Shown here: piece by piece, positions 8,523 to 17,068 of the stretch
Numbering within the stretch: position 1 is the first letter of the stretch
Layout: each line of letters starts with the position of its first letter
From: JAVBMP01 sp031552315
Lineage (GTDB): Bacteria; Desulfobacterota; Desulfovibrionia; Desulfovibrionales; Desulfovibrionaceae
DNA: 32,008 nucleotides
Direction of reading: 5' to 3'
NCBI GenBank assembly: GCA_031552315.1
Contig: JAVBMP010000054.1
Span: 1-32,008 of the forward strand
The notes under the pieces: model-generated
What the model was told of the DNA's origin: nothing
The model's database searches: none
What the model saw: the letters and a program-made list of their open reading frames with translations, nothing else
Translations under genes and position numbers: made by a program

Positions 8523-9926
8523 ATGAGCAATCTACCAAGTTTTGACCCTGAAGTTTACGGCCTGTTCAAGCGCGGCGATGTTGTGGCCGTGGTGGGCGCG
8601 GCCGCGTCCGGCTTTTCCGCCTGCAAGCTGTTGCGCCAAATGGGCGCGCGGGTGCGCCTGCTGGAAAAGAACCCGGCCAACGTAAGCGCGGAATTTAAGG
8701 CCTTTTTGGATGAAGCGGGTTTTGAACTGCGCACCGGGGCGCACAAGCCGGAAGATTTTAGCGATGCGGCCCTTGTGGTGACCAGCCCCGGCGTACCCTT
8801 GAAAATTTTGGAACCACTGCTGGCGGAAGCCGGCGGCGTGCCGCTGGTCTCTGAACTGGAGCTGGGCTACCTTTTTGTGGGCCAGCCCATCCTTGCCATA
8901 ACCGGCACCAGCGGCAAAACCACTACCGCCAGCCTGGCCGCGGCCATGCTGGAAGAAGCCGGCAAAAAAGTCTTCCTTGGCGGCAACATAGGCACCCCGC
9001 TTTGTGAATACGCGCTTATGGAAAAAAAGGCCGAGGTGCTGGTGCTGGAGGTAAGCAGCTTCCAGTTGCAGGCCTGCCGCCGCTTTCACCCCCGGGTGGC
9101 CCTGTTGCTTAACCTTTCAGAAAACCACCTTGACCAGCACAAGGATATGGATGAATACCGCGAGGCCAAATTCCGCATCTTCATGAACCAGAACCGGAAT
9201 GATGTGGGCATAGTTGGCGATGAGCTTTTTATGGAAGCGCAAAAACGCAACCTGCGTTGCCGTCTGGAAGTTTTCAACCACAGTTCGCGCTTTCCCAAAA
9301 GCCGCCTGTTTGGTGAACACAACCGGGCCAACATGGAAGCTGCCTTCATGGCCGTGCGGGAATTTGGCGTTACGGAAGAAGCGGCCCGCCGCGCGGTGGA
9401 AAAGTTCGCCCCCCTGCCGCACCGCCTGGAAATGGCCGGTGAATGGGGCGGGGTGCTGTACATCAACGATTCCAAATGCACCACGGTGGAAGCCCTGCGC
9501 GTGGCCCTGCAAGCTATGGAACTGCGGCCCACCCTGCTGCTGGTCGGCGGGGTCTTCAAGGGTGGAGACCTGGAATCATTGCGCGGCCTTATAAAGGCCA
9601 AGGTCAAGGCCCTGGGTCTTTTTGGGGCCAGCCGGGAAATTTTTGAAAAGGCCTGGGCGGATATTGTCCCCGCCAGTTGGAGCCCAACCCTGCGCGAAGC
9701 CATGGAAAAGCTGGACAAGGTTGCCGAACCCGGCGACGCCATGCTGCTGGCCCCGGCCACTTCCAGCTTTGACCTTTATGCCAATTACAAGGAACGCGGC
9801 AAAGATTTTATGGGCATAGCCAAACAACTTGGCGCGGCCCGCCTTCAAGCGGCGGACGCTGCCACCCGGGATGACGCGGATGCGGCCCCCGGGTATGAGG
9901 CGGCCCTAAAAGGTGATGCGCTATGA
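8523..9926 (+). CDS. murD: MurD, UDP-MurNAc-L-Ala:D-glutamate ligase
   Basis: A 467-residue Mur ligase adding D-glutamate. An N-terminal Rossmann-like region (VAVVGAAASGFSACKLL) binds the UDP-substrate. The ATP P-loop is GTSGKTT (128-134). VLEVSSFQLQ, NLSENHLDQHKDMDEYREAK and INDSKCTTVEAL are typical MurD motifs, and LLAPATSSFDLYANYKERG closes the C-terminal domain. An extra Ala/Asp-rich tail of about 25 residues after the usual end is poorly conserved in appearance. The stop overlaps the ftsW start by 4 bases (ATGA), indicating coupled translation. Confidence 0.96.
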   Translation: MSNLPSFDPEVYGLFKRGDVVAVVGAAASGFSACKLLRQMGARVRLLEKNPANVSAEFKAFLDEAGFELRTGAHKPEDFSDAALVVTSPGVPLKILEPLLAEAGGVPLVSELELGYLFVGQPILAITGTSGKTTTASLAAAMLEEAGKKVFLGGNIGTPLCEYALMEKKAEVLVLEVSSFQLQACRRFHPRVALLLNLSENHLDQHKDMDEYREAKFRIFMNQNRNDVGIVGDELFMEAQKRNLRCRLEVFNHSSRFPKSRLFGEHNRANMEAAFMAVREFGVTEEAARRAVEKFAPLPHRLEMAGEWGGVLYINDSKCTTVEALRVALQAMELRPTLLLVGGVFKGGDLESLRGLIKAKVKALGLFGASREIFEKAWADIVPASWSPTLREAMEKLDKVAEPGDAMLLAPATSSFDLYANYKERGKDFMGIAKQLGAARLQAADAATRDDADAAPGYEAALKGDAL

Positions 9927-11125
9927 CCAGCCAAACGGGAAGCCTGAACTCCAGATTCGGTTCCAGAACCGTTCACCAGCCCTTCACCCCGGCCCCTGTG
10001 GAGCCGAAGGCAGGCTGGAATTTTGACTGGTGGTTTTTGGCTTTCGCCCTTATTCTGCTGGGTTTCGGCCTTATAATGGTGTTTTCCAGCAGTGGGGTTT
10101 TAAGCGCGCAACGGCACAATGACCGTTACTACTTTTTTTACCGGCAACTCTTTTTTGGCGGCATAGGCTTTATCGCCATGATCACCGCCGCGTTGCTGCC
10201 GCGCAACGTGCTGCACAAGTTGCACTACCCCATTTTATTCGGGGCGCTGTTTTTGTTGCTGCTTACCATCACCCCGCTGGGGCGGCGCGTCAACGGGGCG
10301 CGGCGCTGGCTTTCTTTTGGGCCGGTGGGTATTCAGCCCATGGAATTTGCCAAAATTGCCCTGGTTATCTACCTTGGATATTTTTTGAGCGTAAAACAGG
10401 CCATTATCAAGACCTTCAGCCGGGGCATCATTCCGCCTTACGCCGTAACCGGGGTCTTTTGCCTTATTTTGCTGGCCCAGCCGGATTTTGGCGGGGCGCT
10501 GATGTTTACCACTCTGCTGTTTTTGATGTGCCTGGTGGGCGGCACAAGGGTTACCTATTTGGGCGTTACCGCCTTCCTGGCCATAATAAGCCTGGTGCTG
10601 GTAATGATTATGGAACCTTACCGGCTGGAACGCCTTAAAACCTACCTTGACCCCTTCAAGGACCCCACCGGCAGCGGGCACCAGCTTGTGCAGTCCTTCC
10701 TGGCCTTTGGCTCCGGCGGCTTTACCGGCGTTGGCCTTGGGGCCAGCAAGCGCAAGTATATGTTCCTGCCGGAAGGGCATACGGACTTCATCATGTCCCT
10801 GCTGGGCGAGGAAGTGGGCTTCATAGGGCTTTCTCTGGTTATTTTGATTATGTGCCTTCTGGTGTGGCGCGGGTTGCGCATAGCGGTGCGCCAAACGGAA
10901 CTGCGCGGGCGCTTCACCGCCTTTGGCCTGACCATGATCATTGCCCTTTCCATGATCTTCAACCTGGCCGTGGTTACGGGCACCGTGCCGCCCAAGGGCG
11001 TGCCCATGCCGTTTTTCAGCTACGGGGGCAGCAGTTTGCTTTCCATAATGATTTGCGTTGGCCTGCTGCTTAACTATTCACGCACGCAGGAAGAAACGGC
11101 GCGTAAAAAAGATGGGCGGGGCTGA
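9923..11125 (+). CDS. ftsW: FtsW, septal SEDS peptidoglycan glycosyltransferase
   Basis: A 400-residue polytopic SEDS-family protein that polymerises lipid II at the septum together with FtsI. After a soluble N-terminus of about 35 residues there are about ten membrane spans. Signatures include VFSSSGVLSAQ, GARRWLSFGPVGIQPMEFAK, the large extracytoplasmic loop with DPFKDPTGSGHQLVQSFLAF and the SEDS catalytic region, GLGASKRKYMFLPEGHTDFIMS, and PFFSYGGSSLL near the end. Its position between murD and murG favours FtsW over the elongation homologue RodA. It overlaps murD by 4 bases. Confidence 0.96.
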   Translation: MTSQTGSLNSRFGSRTVHQPFTPAPVEPKAGWNFDWWFLAFALILLGFGLIMVFSSSGVLSAQRHNDRYYFFYRQLFFGGIGFIAMITAALLPRNVLHKLHYPILFGALFLLLLTITPLGRRVNGARRWLSFGPVGIQPMEFAKIALVIYLGYFLSVKQAIIKTFSRGIIPPYAVTGVFCLILLAQPDFGGALMFTTLLFLMCLVGGTRVTYLGVTAFLAIISLVLVMIMEPYRLERLKTYLDPFKDPTGSGHQLVQSFLAFGSGGFTGVGLGASKRKYMFLPEGHTDFIMSLLGEEVGFIGLSLVILIMCLLVWRGLRIAVRQTELRGRFTAFGLTMIIALSMIFNLAVVTGTVPPKGVPMPFFSYGGSSLLSIMICVGLLLNYSRTQEETARKKDGRG

Positions 11126-11126
11126 T

Positions 11127-12254
11127 ATGAAAAAGGCCGTTTTAAGCACCGGCGGCACCGGGGGCCACATTTTCCCGGCCCTGGCCGTGGCGGAAGAGCT
11201 TAAGCTGCGCTACCCCGGCATGCACATTGTTTTTATGGGCGGGCTGAAGGGGCCGGAAGGCGACATGGCCCGCAAGGCCGGGCTGGAATTTATAGGCCTG
11301 CCCGTGCAGGGGTTTTTCGGGCGGGGCATAAAGGCCCTGGGCGCGGCCTGCGACATGGGCCGGGCTGTGCTGAACGCGCGGGCCTTCATGAAAAAGTTCA
11401 AGCCGGATTTCGTGCTGGGCTTTGGCGGTTACGCATCCGCCGCCGCCGTGCTGGGCGGCCTGCTGGCCCATGTGCCCACAGCCGTGCATGAACAGAACAG
11501 CGTGCCCGGCATGGCCAACAAACTGGCCGGGCGCTTCGCGCACCGGGTTTACCTTTCCCTGCCGGACACGCACAACGCCTTCAAGGCGGAAAAGTGCCGC
11601 CTTACCGGCAACCCGCTACGCGCCTCTATTGCCGCTATTTATGACGAACGCGGGGCAGGTTCACCGGGGGCGCAAGGGGCATTAACAAGGCCGCCGCAAA
11701 AAAGGCTGCTGGTCATGGGCGGCAGCCAGGGCGCAAGGGCCATTAACAAGGCCGTGCTTGGCGCGTTGCCCAAACTGCTTTCCGCCGGGTTTACCCTGCG
11801 CTGGCAGGCCGGGCCAAAGGAATTTGAAGCTGTGCGGGCAAGCGCCTTGCAGCTTGAAGGGGCGGAACAGGCCTTGGCGGCGGGCCGCCTGGAAATTTCC
11901 GCCTTCATAGACGACATGGCCGGCGTTTACCGCTGGGCGGATTTGGCCCTGTGCCGGGCCGGGGCCACCAGCGTGGTGGAATTGGCGGCGGCGGGCGTAC
12001 CCGCGCTGTTTGTGCCCTTCCCGGAAGCCACGCACAACCACCAGTTGCACAACGCCCGCGCGGTGGCAGGGCAGGGCGCGGCCCTGGTGCTGGAACAAAA
12101 AGACCTTTCAGCAGAAAGGCTTTTGGCGGACTTGCAAGGCCTTTTCAGCGCCCCGGGCCGTCTGGAGGCAATGTCCGCGGCAGCGCTGGCAAGCGCCAAA
12201 CCGCAAGCCGCCGCCCGCCTGGCGGATGAGCTGGAAATTTTGGCGCGGATCTGA
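11127..12254 (+). CDS. murG: MurG, lipid II synthase (GlcNAc transferase)
   Basis: A 375-residue peripheral GT28 glycosyltransferase that adds GlcNAc to lipid I on the inner membrane face. N-terminal GGTGGHIFPALAVAEEL is the first glycine loop. HEQNSVPGMANK, LTGNPLRASI, VMGGSQGARAINKAV and AGATSVVELAAAGVPALFVPFPEATHNHQ follow in family order. The ATG at 11127 is one base after the ftsW stop and matches the family N-terminus; a longer frame reaching into ftsW is not credible. The linker between the two Rossmann domains (about 11640-11700) contains a 24/25 match to a later segment of the same gene, read in another frame. Confidence 0.96.
   Translation: MKKAVLSTGGTGGHIFPALAVAEELKLRYPGMHIVFMGGLKGPEGDMARKAGLEFIGLPVQGFFGRGIKALGAACDMGRAVLNARAFMKKFKPDFVLGFGGYASAAAVLGGLLAHVPTAVHEQNSVPGMANKLAGRFAHRVYLSLPDTHNAFKAEKCRLTGNPLRASIAAIYDERGAGSPGAQGALTRPPQKRLLVMGGSQGARAINKAVLGALPKLLSAGFTLRWQAGPKEFEAVRASALQLEGAEQALAAGRLEISAFIDDMAGVYRWADLALCRAGATSVVELAAAGVPALFVPFPEATHNHQLHNARAVAGQGAALVLEQKDLSAERLLADLQGLFSAPGRLEAMSAAALASAKPQAAARLADELEILARI
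11669..11754 (+). repeat. Out-of-frame 25-bp direct repeat inside murG
   Basis: The 25 bases at 11669-11693 and at 11730-11754 differ at one position only. The offset is 61 bases, not a multiple of three, so the copies encode different peptides. The first reads roughly GAQGALTRP in the inter-domain linker; the second reads GARAINKAV in the conserved nucleotide-binding loop. The second copy is the family-conserved one, so the first looks like the derived duplicate. Confidence 0.85.
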
Positions 12255-12287
12255 TTTTAAAATTTCATGTTGAAAATGCGTTGACAG

Positions 12288-12308
12288 TTGCGCGGCAAAG
12301 GCCCGCAA
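12288..12308 (+). other. Stem-loop in the murG-murC gap
   Basis: TTGCG (12288-12292) pairs with CGCAA (12304-12308), and GGC (12294-12296) pairs with GCC (12301-12303). One C is bulged and the loop is AAAG. GTTTTGG follows soon after. It could be a weak attenuator or processing site, but the T-run is too short for a confident terminator. Confidence 0.35.
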
Positions 12309-12344
12309 GCGTTTTGGCTCACTACAAACTAAAGGTAAGAAGTT

Positions 12345-13712
12345 ATGCACCGAATTCAAGGTATTCATATGATAGGCATTGGCGGTTCCGGTATGAGCGG
12401 AATAGCCGAGGTGCTGCATAACCTTGGGTACACCGTGGCCGGTTCAGACGTTGCGGAAAGCGCCACCGTGCGCCGTTTGCGCACCCTGGGCATGAAAATA
12501 GCCATAGGACACGCGGCGGCGAATGTGAATGACGCTCACGTTGTGGTGCGTTCCTCCGCGGTAAAGGACGACAACCCGGAAGTTGCAGAGGCCCGCGAAC
12601 GCGGCATACCCATTATCCCCCGCGCCGAAATGCTGGCGGAACTTATGCGCTTGCGCCGGGGCATAGCCATTGCGGGCACGCACGGCAAAACCACTACCAC
12701 ATCGTTTACCGCGTCCATTTTTGAAGAAGCCGGGCTTGACCCCACGGTAATTATCGGCGGGCTGCTTAACGCCTACGGCGCAAACGCCCGTCTGGGCGGC
12801 GGGCGCTATTTGATAGCAGAGGCCGATGAATCGGACGGTTCCTTCCTGTGCCTGTTCTCCATCTTGAACGTGGTGACCAACATAGACCTTGACCACATGG
12901 ATCATTATAAAGATCAGGACGAAATTGACGCGGCCTTCCTTTCCTTCATGAACAAGGTGCCCTTTTACGGCATGAACGTGGTGTGCGGTGATGACCCCGG
13001 CGTGCGCCGCCTGCTGCCCCAGTTGAAGCGCCCGGTCATGACCTACGGCTTTGGGCCGGGCAACGATTTGCAGGCGGAAGTGTTAAGCTGCGGGGCCACC
13101 AGCCGTTTTGACGTGCGCCTGAAGGGCTGCCGCCTTGGCACGGTGGAGCTTTCTCAGCCGGGCCGCCACAATATTTTGAACGCCCTGGCCGCCATTGGCG
13201 TTTCCATGCAGGCGGAAATTCCTTCTGAAGTGTGCCTGCGCGGCCTTGCCAAGTTCAAGGGCGTGGGGCGGCGTTTTGAACGCAAGGGTGAACGCGGCGG
13301 CGTGCTGGTAATAGACGACTACGGCCACCACCCGGCGGAAATAAAGGCCACCCTTGCCACCGCCCGCGGCTGCTTCCCGGACAAACGCCTAGTTGTGGCC
13401 TTCCAGCCGCACCGCTTTTCTCGCACCCAGGCCCTGTTCGGCGAGTTTTGCACCTGCTTCGCGGAAGCGGATTTGCTTTTCCTGACAGAAATATATCCGG
13501 CTTCTGAAGCCCCCATCCCCGGCGTAAGCGGGCAAAGCCTGGCCCAGGGCATCAAACAGGTTTCAAACACGCAGGTGGAATACTGCGCCAATTTTGATGA
13601 AATAAACGCCAAGCTGCCGGAAACGCTGCGTGAAGGCGATGTGTTCATCACCATAGGCGCGGGCAATATATGGAATGTGGGACGCCGCTGGCTGGAAGAA
13701 GGCCAAGGCTGA
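12345..13712 (+). CDS. murC: MurC, UDP-MurNAc:L-alanine ligase
   Basis: A 455-residue Mur ligase for the first amino acid of the stem peptide. The N-terminus has IHMIGIGGSGMSGIAEVLHNLG (UDP-MurNAc binding), the P-loop is GTHGKTT (111-117), and EADESDGSFL, NIDLDHMDHYKD, DDYGHHPAEIKATL and FQPHRFSRT follow. These are diagnostic for MurC. Length is normal. It lies 90 bases after murG, behind the ribosome binding region AAAGGTAAGAAG. The gap includes a small stem-loop. A TTGACA at 12281 is visible, but no suitable -10 follows. Confidence 0.97.
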   Translation: MHRIQGIHMIGIGGSGMSGIAEVLHNLGYTVAGSDVAESATVRRLRTLGMKIAIGHAAANVNDAHVVVRSSAVKDDNPEVAEARERGIPIIPRAEMLAELMRLRRGIAIAGTHGKTTTTSFTASIFEEAGLDPTVIIGGLLNAYGANARLGGGRYLIAEADESDGSFLCLFSILNVVTNIDLDHMDHYKDQDEIDAAFLSFMNKVPFYGMNVVCGDDPGVRRLLPQLKRPVMTYGFGPGNDLQAEVLSCGATSRFDVRLKGCRLGTVELSQPGRHNILNALAAIGVSMQAEIPSEVCLRGLAKFKGVGRRFERKGERGGVLVIDDYGHHPAEIKATLATARGCFPDKRLVVAFQPHRFSRTQALFGEFCTCFAEADLLFLTEIYPASEAPIPGVSGQSLAQGIKQVSNTQVEYCANFDEINAKLPETLREGDVFITIGAGNIWNVGRRWLEEGQG

Positions 13713-13776
13713 AAATTGCCGCCCACGGAAATTGTTTTGTAATTGTTCCGCATAGACTGTCTCGGCCGGTAAACCC

Positions 13777-13821
13777 TGCCAGGCACGAAATTACCGGGCA
13801 AGAAGTTACCAGGCAAAAAGG
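13777..13821 (+). repeat. 15-bp tandem repeat in the murB leader
   Basis: Three 15-bp units are adjacent: TGCCAGGCACGAAAT (13777), TACCGGGCAAGAAGT (13792) and TACCAGGCAAAAAGG (13807). The last unit supplies the AAAAAGGA ribosome binding site of murB, whose ATG is at 13831. Confidence 0.8.
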
Positions 13822-13830
13822 AATGTTGCT

Positions 13831-14838
13831 ATGTCCAGCGCCTTGCAAGTCATAAAGGGGGCCACCCTTGCCGGTCTTACCACCTTGGGGTTGGGCGGGC
13901 CGCTTGAGGCTTTGCTGAAGCTTGCCCGGCCGGAAGAGCTGGAACAGGCGGTGGAACTGGAACGCGCCCTGGGGCTGAAAACCGTGGTGCTTGGGCGGGG
14001 CAGCAACATCCTTGGGCAGTCTGACGGGCCTTTGCCCCTGCTGGCCATAAAGGCGGACTTCGGGCCGGAACCGTACCTGATCGAAGGGGCGGAACTGAAA
14101 GCCCTGCGGAAAGAAAGCGCGGCTGAAACGGCGGAAGCGGAAACAGCGGACGCGGCAGGCAAAACGCTGGTACGCGCCGGTTGCGGCGTGCCCCTGCCCG
14201 CCCTGGTGCGTTTTACCATTGAAAACGGTCTGGCCGGTATGGCCGGCCTGGCCGGAATACCCGGCAGCCTTGGCGGGGCCGTGGCCATGAATGCCGGTTC
14301 CTACGGGGCGGAAACGGGCGATGTGCTGCACAGCGTGCGCGTGTTCAGCCCGGAATACGGGTTTGAAACTTTCAGCGTGGCGGAATTGCGGGCCGCCGGT
14401 TTGGGGTACAGGCATTTCGCCCTGCCCGGCAAAAACCGCCCGGCCCCGCGCTGGTTTGTGATTATTGAGGCCGTGTTCGCCTTTGTCCCCGGCAATAAAG
14501 ATGCCCTGAAGGCGGAATTTCAAGATTGCCTGACGCGTAAAAAGGCCACCCAGCCGGTGCAGGGGCGCAGCGCGGGTTGCGTGTTCAAAAACCCGGCCCC
14601 CGGCGTTTCAGCGGGCAAGCTGCTGGATGAGGCGGGCTTTAAAGGCAAACGGCGCGGCAACATGGCCTTTTCAGACCTGCATGCCAACTTTTTGCTGAAT
14701 TTGCGGGCGGAAGGCGAAAACGGAAAGGCGCCCGTAAGCAATGCTGCTGACGCCATGCAGCTTGTTCAGGAAGCCCAACAGGCCGTGCTGGAAAAAAGCG
14801 GGCACAAACTGGAAATGGAAGTGAAGCTATGGCCGTAA
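13831..14838 (+). CDS. murB: MurB, UDP-N-acetylenolpyruvoylglucosamine reductase
   Basis: A 335-residue FAD-dependent oxidoreductase that reduces enolpyruvyl-UDP-GlcNAc to UDP-MurNAc. Visible motifs are LGRGSNIL, MAGLAGIPGSLGGAVAMNAGSYG (FAD binding), LGYRHF with the expected catalytic arginine, and GRSAGCVFKNP. In this last motif the proton-donating serine position appears to be cysteine, a variant of the usual GSxFK. SDLHANFLLN near the end is typical of type II MurB. An Ala/Glu/Thr-rich insert (about residues 93-110) interrupts the FAD domain. The ATG at 13831 follows AAAAAGGA by 8-9 bases. The gene overlaps ftsQ by 10 bases. Confidence 0.95.
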   Translation: MSSALQVIKGATLAGLTTLGLGGPLEALLKLARPEELEQAVELERALGLKTVVLGRGSNILGQSDGPLPLLAIKADFGPEPYLIEGAELKALRKESAAETAEAETADAAGKTLVRAGCGVPLPALVRFTIENGLAGMAGLAGIPGSLGGAVAMNAGSYGAETGDVLHSVRVFSPEYGFETFSVAELRAAGLGYRHFALPGKNRPAPRWFVIIEAVFAFVPGNKDALKAEFQDCLTRKKATQPVQGRSAGCVFKNPAPGVSAGKLLDEAGFKGKRRGNMAFSDLHANFLLNLRAEGENGKAPVSNAADAMQLVQEAQQAVLEKSGHKLEMEVKLWP

Positions 14839-15713
14839 GCCAAAGACGCATGCCGCCCAAAGCCTCTTCACGCCTGGTGCTTACCCGCAACGGCGGAAAA
14901 AATGAAGGGGTAAACCGTTACAAGGCCGCCCCAAAAGTTAAGAAGGAAATGAATATTTCCGCCTTGCCGCTGGAAGGGGCCAAAAGCCTGTTGACATGGC
15001 TTGGAATAATGGTTGGCGGTCTGCTGATTTTTGCCGGGGCAGGCTTCGGGTTGCTACAAGGTTATAAATATTTTACTTCCGGTGAATTTTTTCGCCTAAA
15101 AACTATTGATACATGGGGTCTTAATAGGTTAGACTCTAGAGAAATTTTAGAAATGACCGGACTGGGTGGCGACGTATATGTCAATACTCTTGCATTATCT
15201 ATTGATAAAATTGAAGAAATTGTATCGTGTAACCCCTGGGTGGCGGAACTTTCTGTCAAGCGGGTACTTCCGGATAAACTGGTCATAAGCGTCAAGGAAC
15301 GTGACCCGGGCTTTTGGGTGCAGCAAGACGGCGAAATGCTTTACGCGGATGCCGTCGGGCGGCTTATTGCCCCGGTCAGCAGTAAAAATTTTGTCTCGCT
15401 GCCGCTGTTGGAAGTTGAACCGGGCGCGGAAATCTATTGTGGACGTTTGCCGGAAATAATGGCCGGGCTGGCCAAATCGGCCCCTCCGGTGGGTATGGAA
15501 AAAATTTCCTGGGTGCGGCTTGAAGCTTCAGGGTCATTGCAGTTTCGCCTTACAAGCAACAATCTTTTGCTTTCTATAGGGCTGGAAGACTGGCAGGGCA
15601 ACCTGCAACGCCTTGGCCGGGTGCTGCAAGACCTGGCCCTTAGGGGAGAACTGCGCGAGGCCGGCGTGGTAAGGGCAGACGGGCATACCGTGCTGGTGGA
15701 AAAAAAAGGCTGA
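14829..15713 (+). CDS. ftsQ: FtsQ (DivIB), POTRA-domain divisome protein
   Basis: A 294-residue bitopic division protein. A basic cytoplasmic N-terminus (1-50) leads to one membrane span at about 54-78. A POTRA domain (about 88-158) follows, starting FRLKTIDTWGLNRLDSREIL and ending NPWVAELSVKRVLPDKLVISVKERDP, then a beta domain. FtsQ links FtsL/FtsB to the division machinery. The ATG at 14829 lies within the end of murB (10-base overlap). Codons for roughly residues 78-137 are markedly AT-rich compared with the rest of the gene and the cluster, with TTA, AGA and TCT codons that are rare nearby. Confidence 0.92.
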   Translation: MAVSQRRMPPKASSRLVLTRNGGKNEGVNRYKAAPKVKKEMNISALPLEGAKSLLTWLGIMVGGLLIFAGAGFGLLQGYKYFTSGEFFRLKTIDTWGLNRLDSREILEMTGLGGDVYVNTLALSIDKIEEIVSCNPWVAELSVKRVLPDKLVISVKERDPGFWVQQDGEMLYADAVGRLIAPVSSKNFVSLPLLEVEPGAEIYCGRLPEIMAGLAKSAPPVGMEKISWVRLEASGSLQFRLTSNNLLLSIGLEDWQGNLQRLGRVLQDLALRGELREAGVVRADGHTVLVEKKG

Positions 15714-15785
15714 TTTTGTCAACGTATTGTACATACAGGGTATATGCCCTTCATATATAAAGACTTGGGAACAGGAGGAAGGGAA

Positions 15786-17018
15786 ATGTCAAAGTCTGAG
15801 CTGGTAGTCGGCCTTGACATAGGCACAACAAAAATTTGCGCGGTAGTGGGCGTGCCCACCATCGACGGGGTGGATATTGTCGGCATAGGCACCAGCAATT
15901 CCTCCGGCCTGCGCAAAGGCGTGGTTGTGCATATTGAAGAGACGGTCTCATCCATTCAAAAAGCCTTGCAAGAGGCGGAGCTTATGGCGGACTGTGAAAT
16001 AAAGTCCGTCTACGCCGGTATTGCCGGCAGCCACATACAAGGCACAAACAGCCAGGGCATGATAGCCATAAAAGGTGAAGAGGTTACGGACAAGGACATT
16101 GAACGCGCCATAGACGCGGCCAAAGCCATTGCCATACCGCTTGACAGAGAGGTTATTCATGTTCTGCCGCAGGAATTTGCGGTTGATGACCATACCGGCA
16201 TCACCCACCCGCGCGGCATGGCCGGGGTGCGCCTTGAAGTAAAGGTGCATATTGTCACCGGTTCCGTCACCAGCACGCAAAACATCTTGCGCACCTGCCA
16301 CAGAAGCGGACTTGATGTTTCCGACATCGTGCTGGAATCCATGGCGTCGGCCCGCGCCGTGCTTACGGAAGAAGAACGCAAACGCGGCAGCGTCCTTATA
16401 GATATTGGCGGCGGCACCACCGACATAGCGGTATTTTTGAACGATTCCATCCGCTATACCAACGTGCTGCCCCTGGGCGGGCAAAACCTTACCAATGACA
16501 TAGCTTACGGGCTGCGCACCACCATGCAGTGCGCGGAAGATATAAAGCTTAACTATGGCTGCGTGCTGGCCGACCTGGTGCGCGAGGATGAAAGCATAGA
16601 CGTACCCAGCCATGGCGGGCGTGACGTAAGCCGCCTTTCACGCCGGGTGCTGGCCGATATTTGCCAGCCGCGCATGGAAGAGCTTTTGGCCCTGGCCAAT
16701 CAGGAACTTAACAAGTCACAACTGCGCAAATACTTCCGTGAAGGGGTTGTGCTTACCGGCGGGGCCACGCTTATTGAAGGCTGCCAGGAACTGGCGGAAC
16801 ACGTCTTCAACCTGCCGGTGCGCATAGGGCGGCCCCGCAACATAGGCGGGCTGAAAGATGTTGTGGACAGCCCCAAATACGCGACAGCCGTGGGCCTTTT
16901 GCTTTACGGCGTGGACAAGCGCAACCAGAATGAACCCGGCAACTTCACCATTGGCGAAGGCAGCATGTTCGGCCGGGTGTTCGGCCGCATGAAAAAGTGG
17001 TTCAGTGATATTTCATAA
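15786..17018 (+). CDS. ftsA: FtsA, actin-like membrane tether of the Z-ring
   Basis: A 410-residue actin-fold ATPase that attaches FtsZ to the membrane and recruits later division proteins. It begins SELVVGLDIGTTKICAVVG (phosphate 1 loop). VIHVLPQEFAVD lies in the SHS2/1C region, VLIDIGGGTTDIAVF is phosphate 2, and VVLTGGATLIEGCQELAEHVF is the adenosine motif. The C-terminal KKWFSDIS resembles the membrane-targeting amphipathic helix. The ATG at 15786 is chosen because AGGAGG (15773-15778) lies 7 bases upstream; an ATG at 15744 extends the frame but lacks a ribosome binding site. The 72-base ftsQ-ftsA gap has AT-rich, promoter-like sequence but no firm promoter. Confidence 0.97.
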   Translation: MSKSELVVGLDIGTTKICAVVGVPTIDGVDIVGIGTSNSSGLRKGVVVHIEETVSSIQKALQEAELMADCEIKSVYAGIAGSHIQGTNSQGMIAIKGEEVTDKDIERAIDAAKAIAIPLDREVIHVLPQEFAVDDHTGITHPRGMAGVRLEVKVHIVTGSVTSTQNILRTCHRSGLDVSDIVLESMASARAVLTEEERKRGSVLIDIGGGTTDIAVFLNDSIRYTNVLPLGGQNLTNDIAYGLRTTMQCAEDIKLNYGCVLADLVREDESIDVPSHGGRDVSRLSRRVLADICQPRMEELLALANQELNKSQLRKYFREGVVLTGGATLIEGCQELAEHVFNLPVRIGRPRNIGGLKDVVDSPKYATAVGLLLYGVDKRNQNEPGNFTIGEGSMFGRVFGRMKKWFSDIS

Positions 17019-17068
17019 GCAACAAGAAATTTTTTGATATATTTATCCGTTATCTAAGGAGAGGCAAA

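Noticed and set aside
12281..12344. Possible promoter before murC from a perfect TTGACA at 12281
   Set aside because: No hexamer resembling TATAAT lies 15-19 bases downstream; the region instead forms a stem-loop.
15716..15785. Possible ftsA promoter (TTGTCA then TATATG) in the ftsQ-ftsA gap
   Set aside because: The spacing is 19 bases and both hexamers are imperfect; it cannot be told from AT-rich background.
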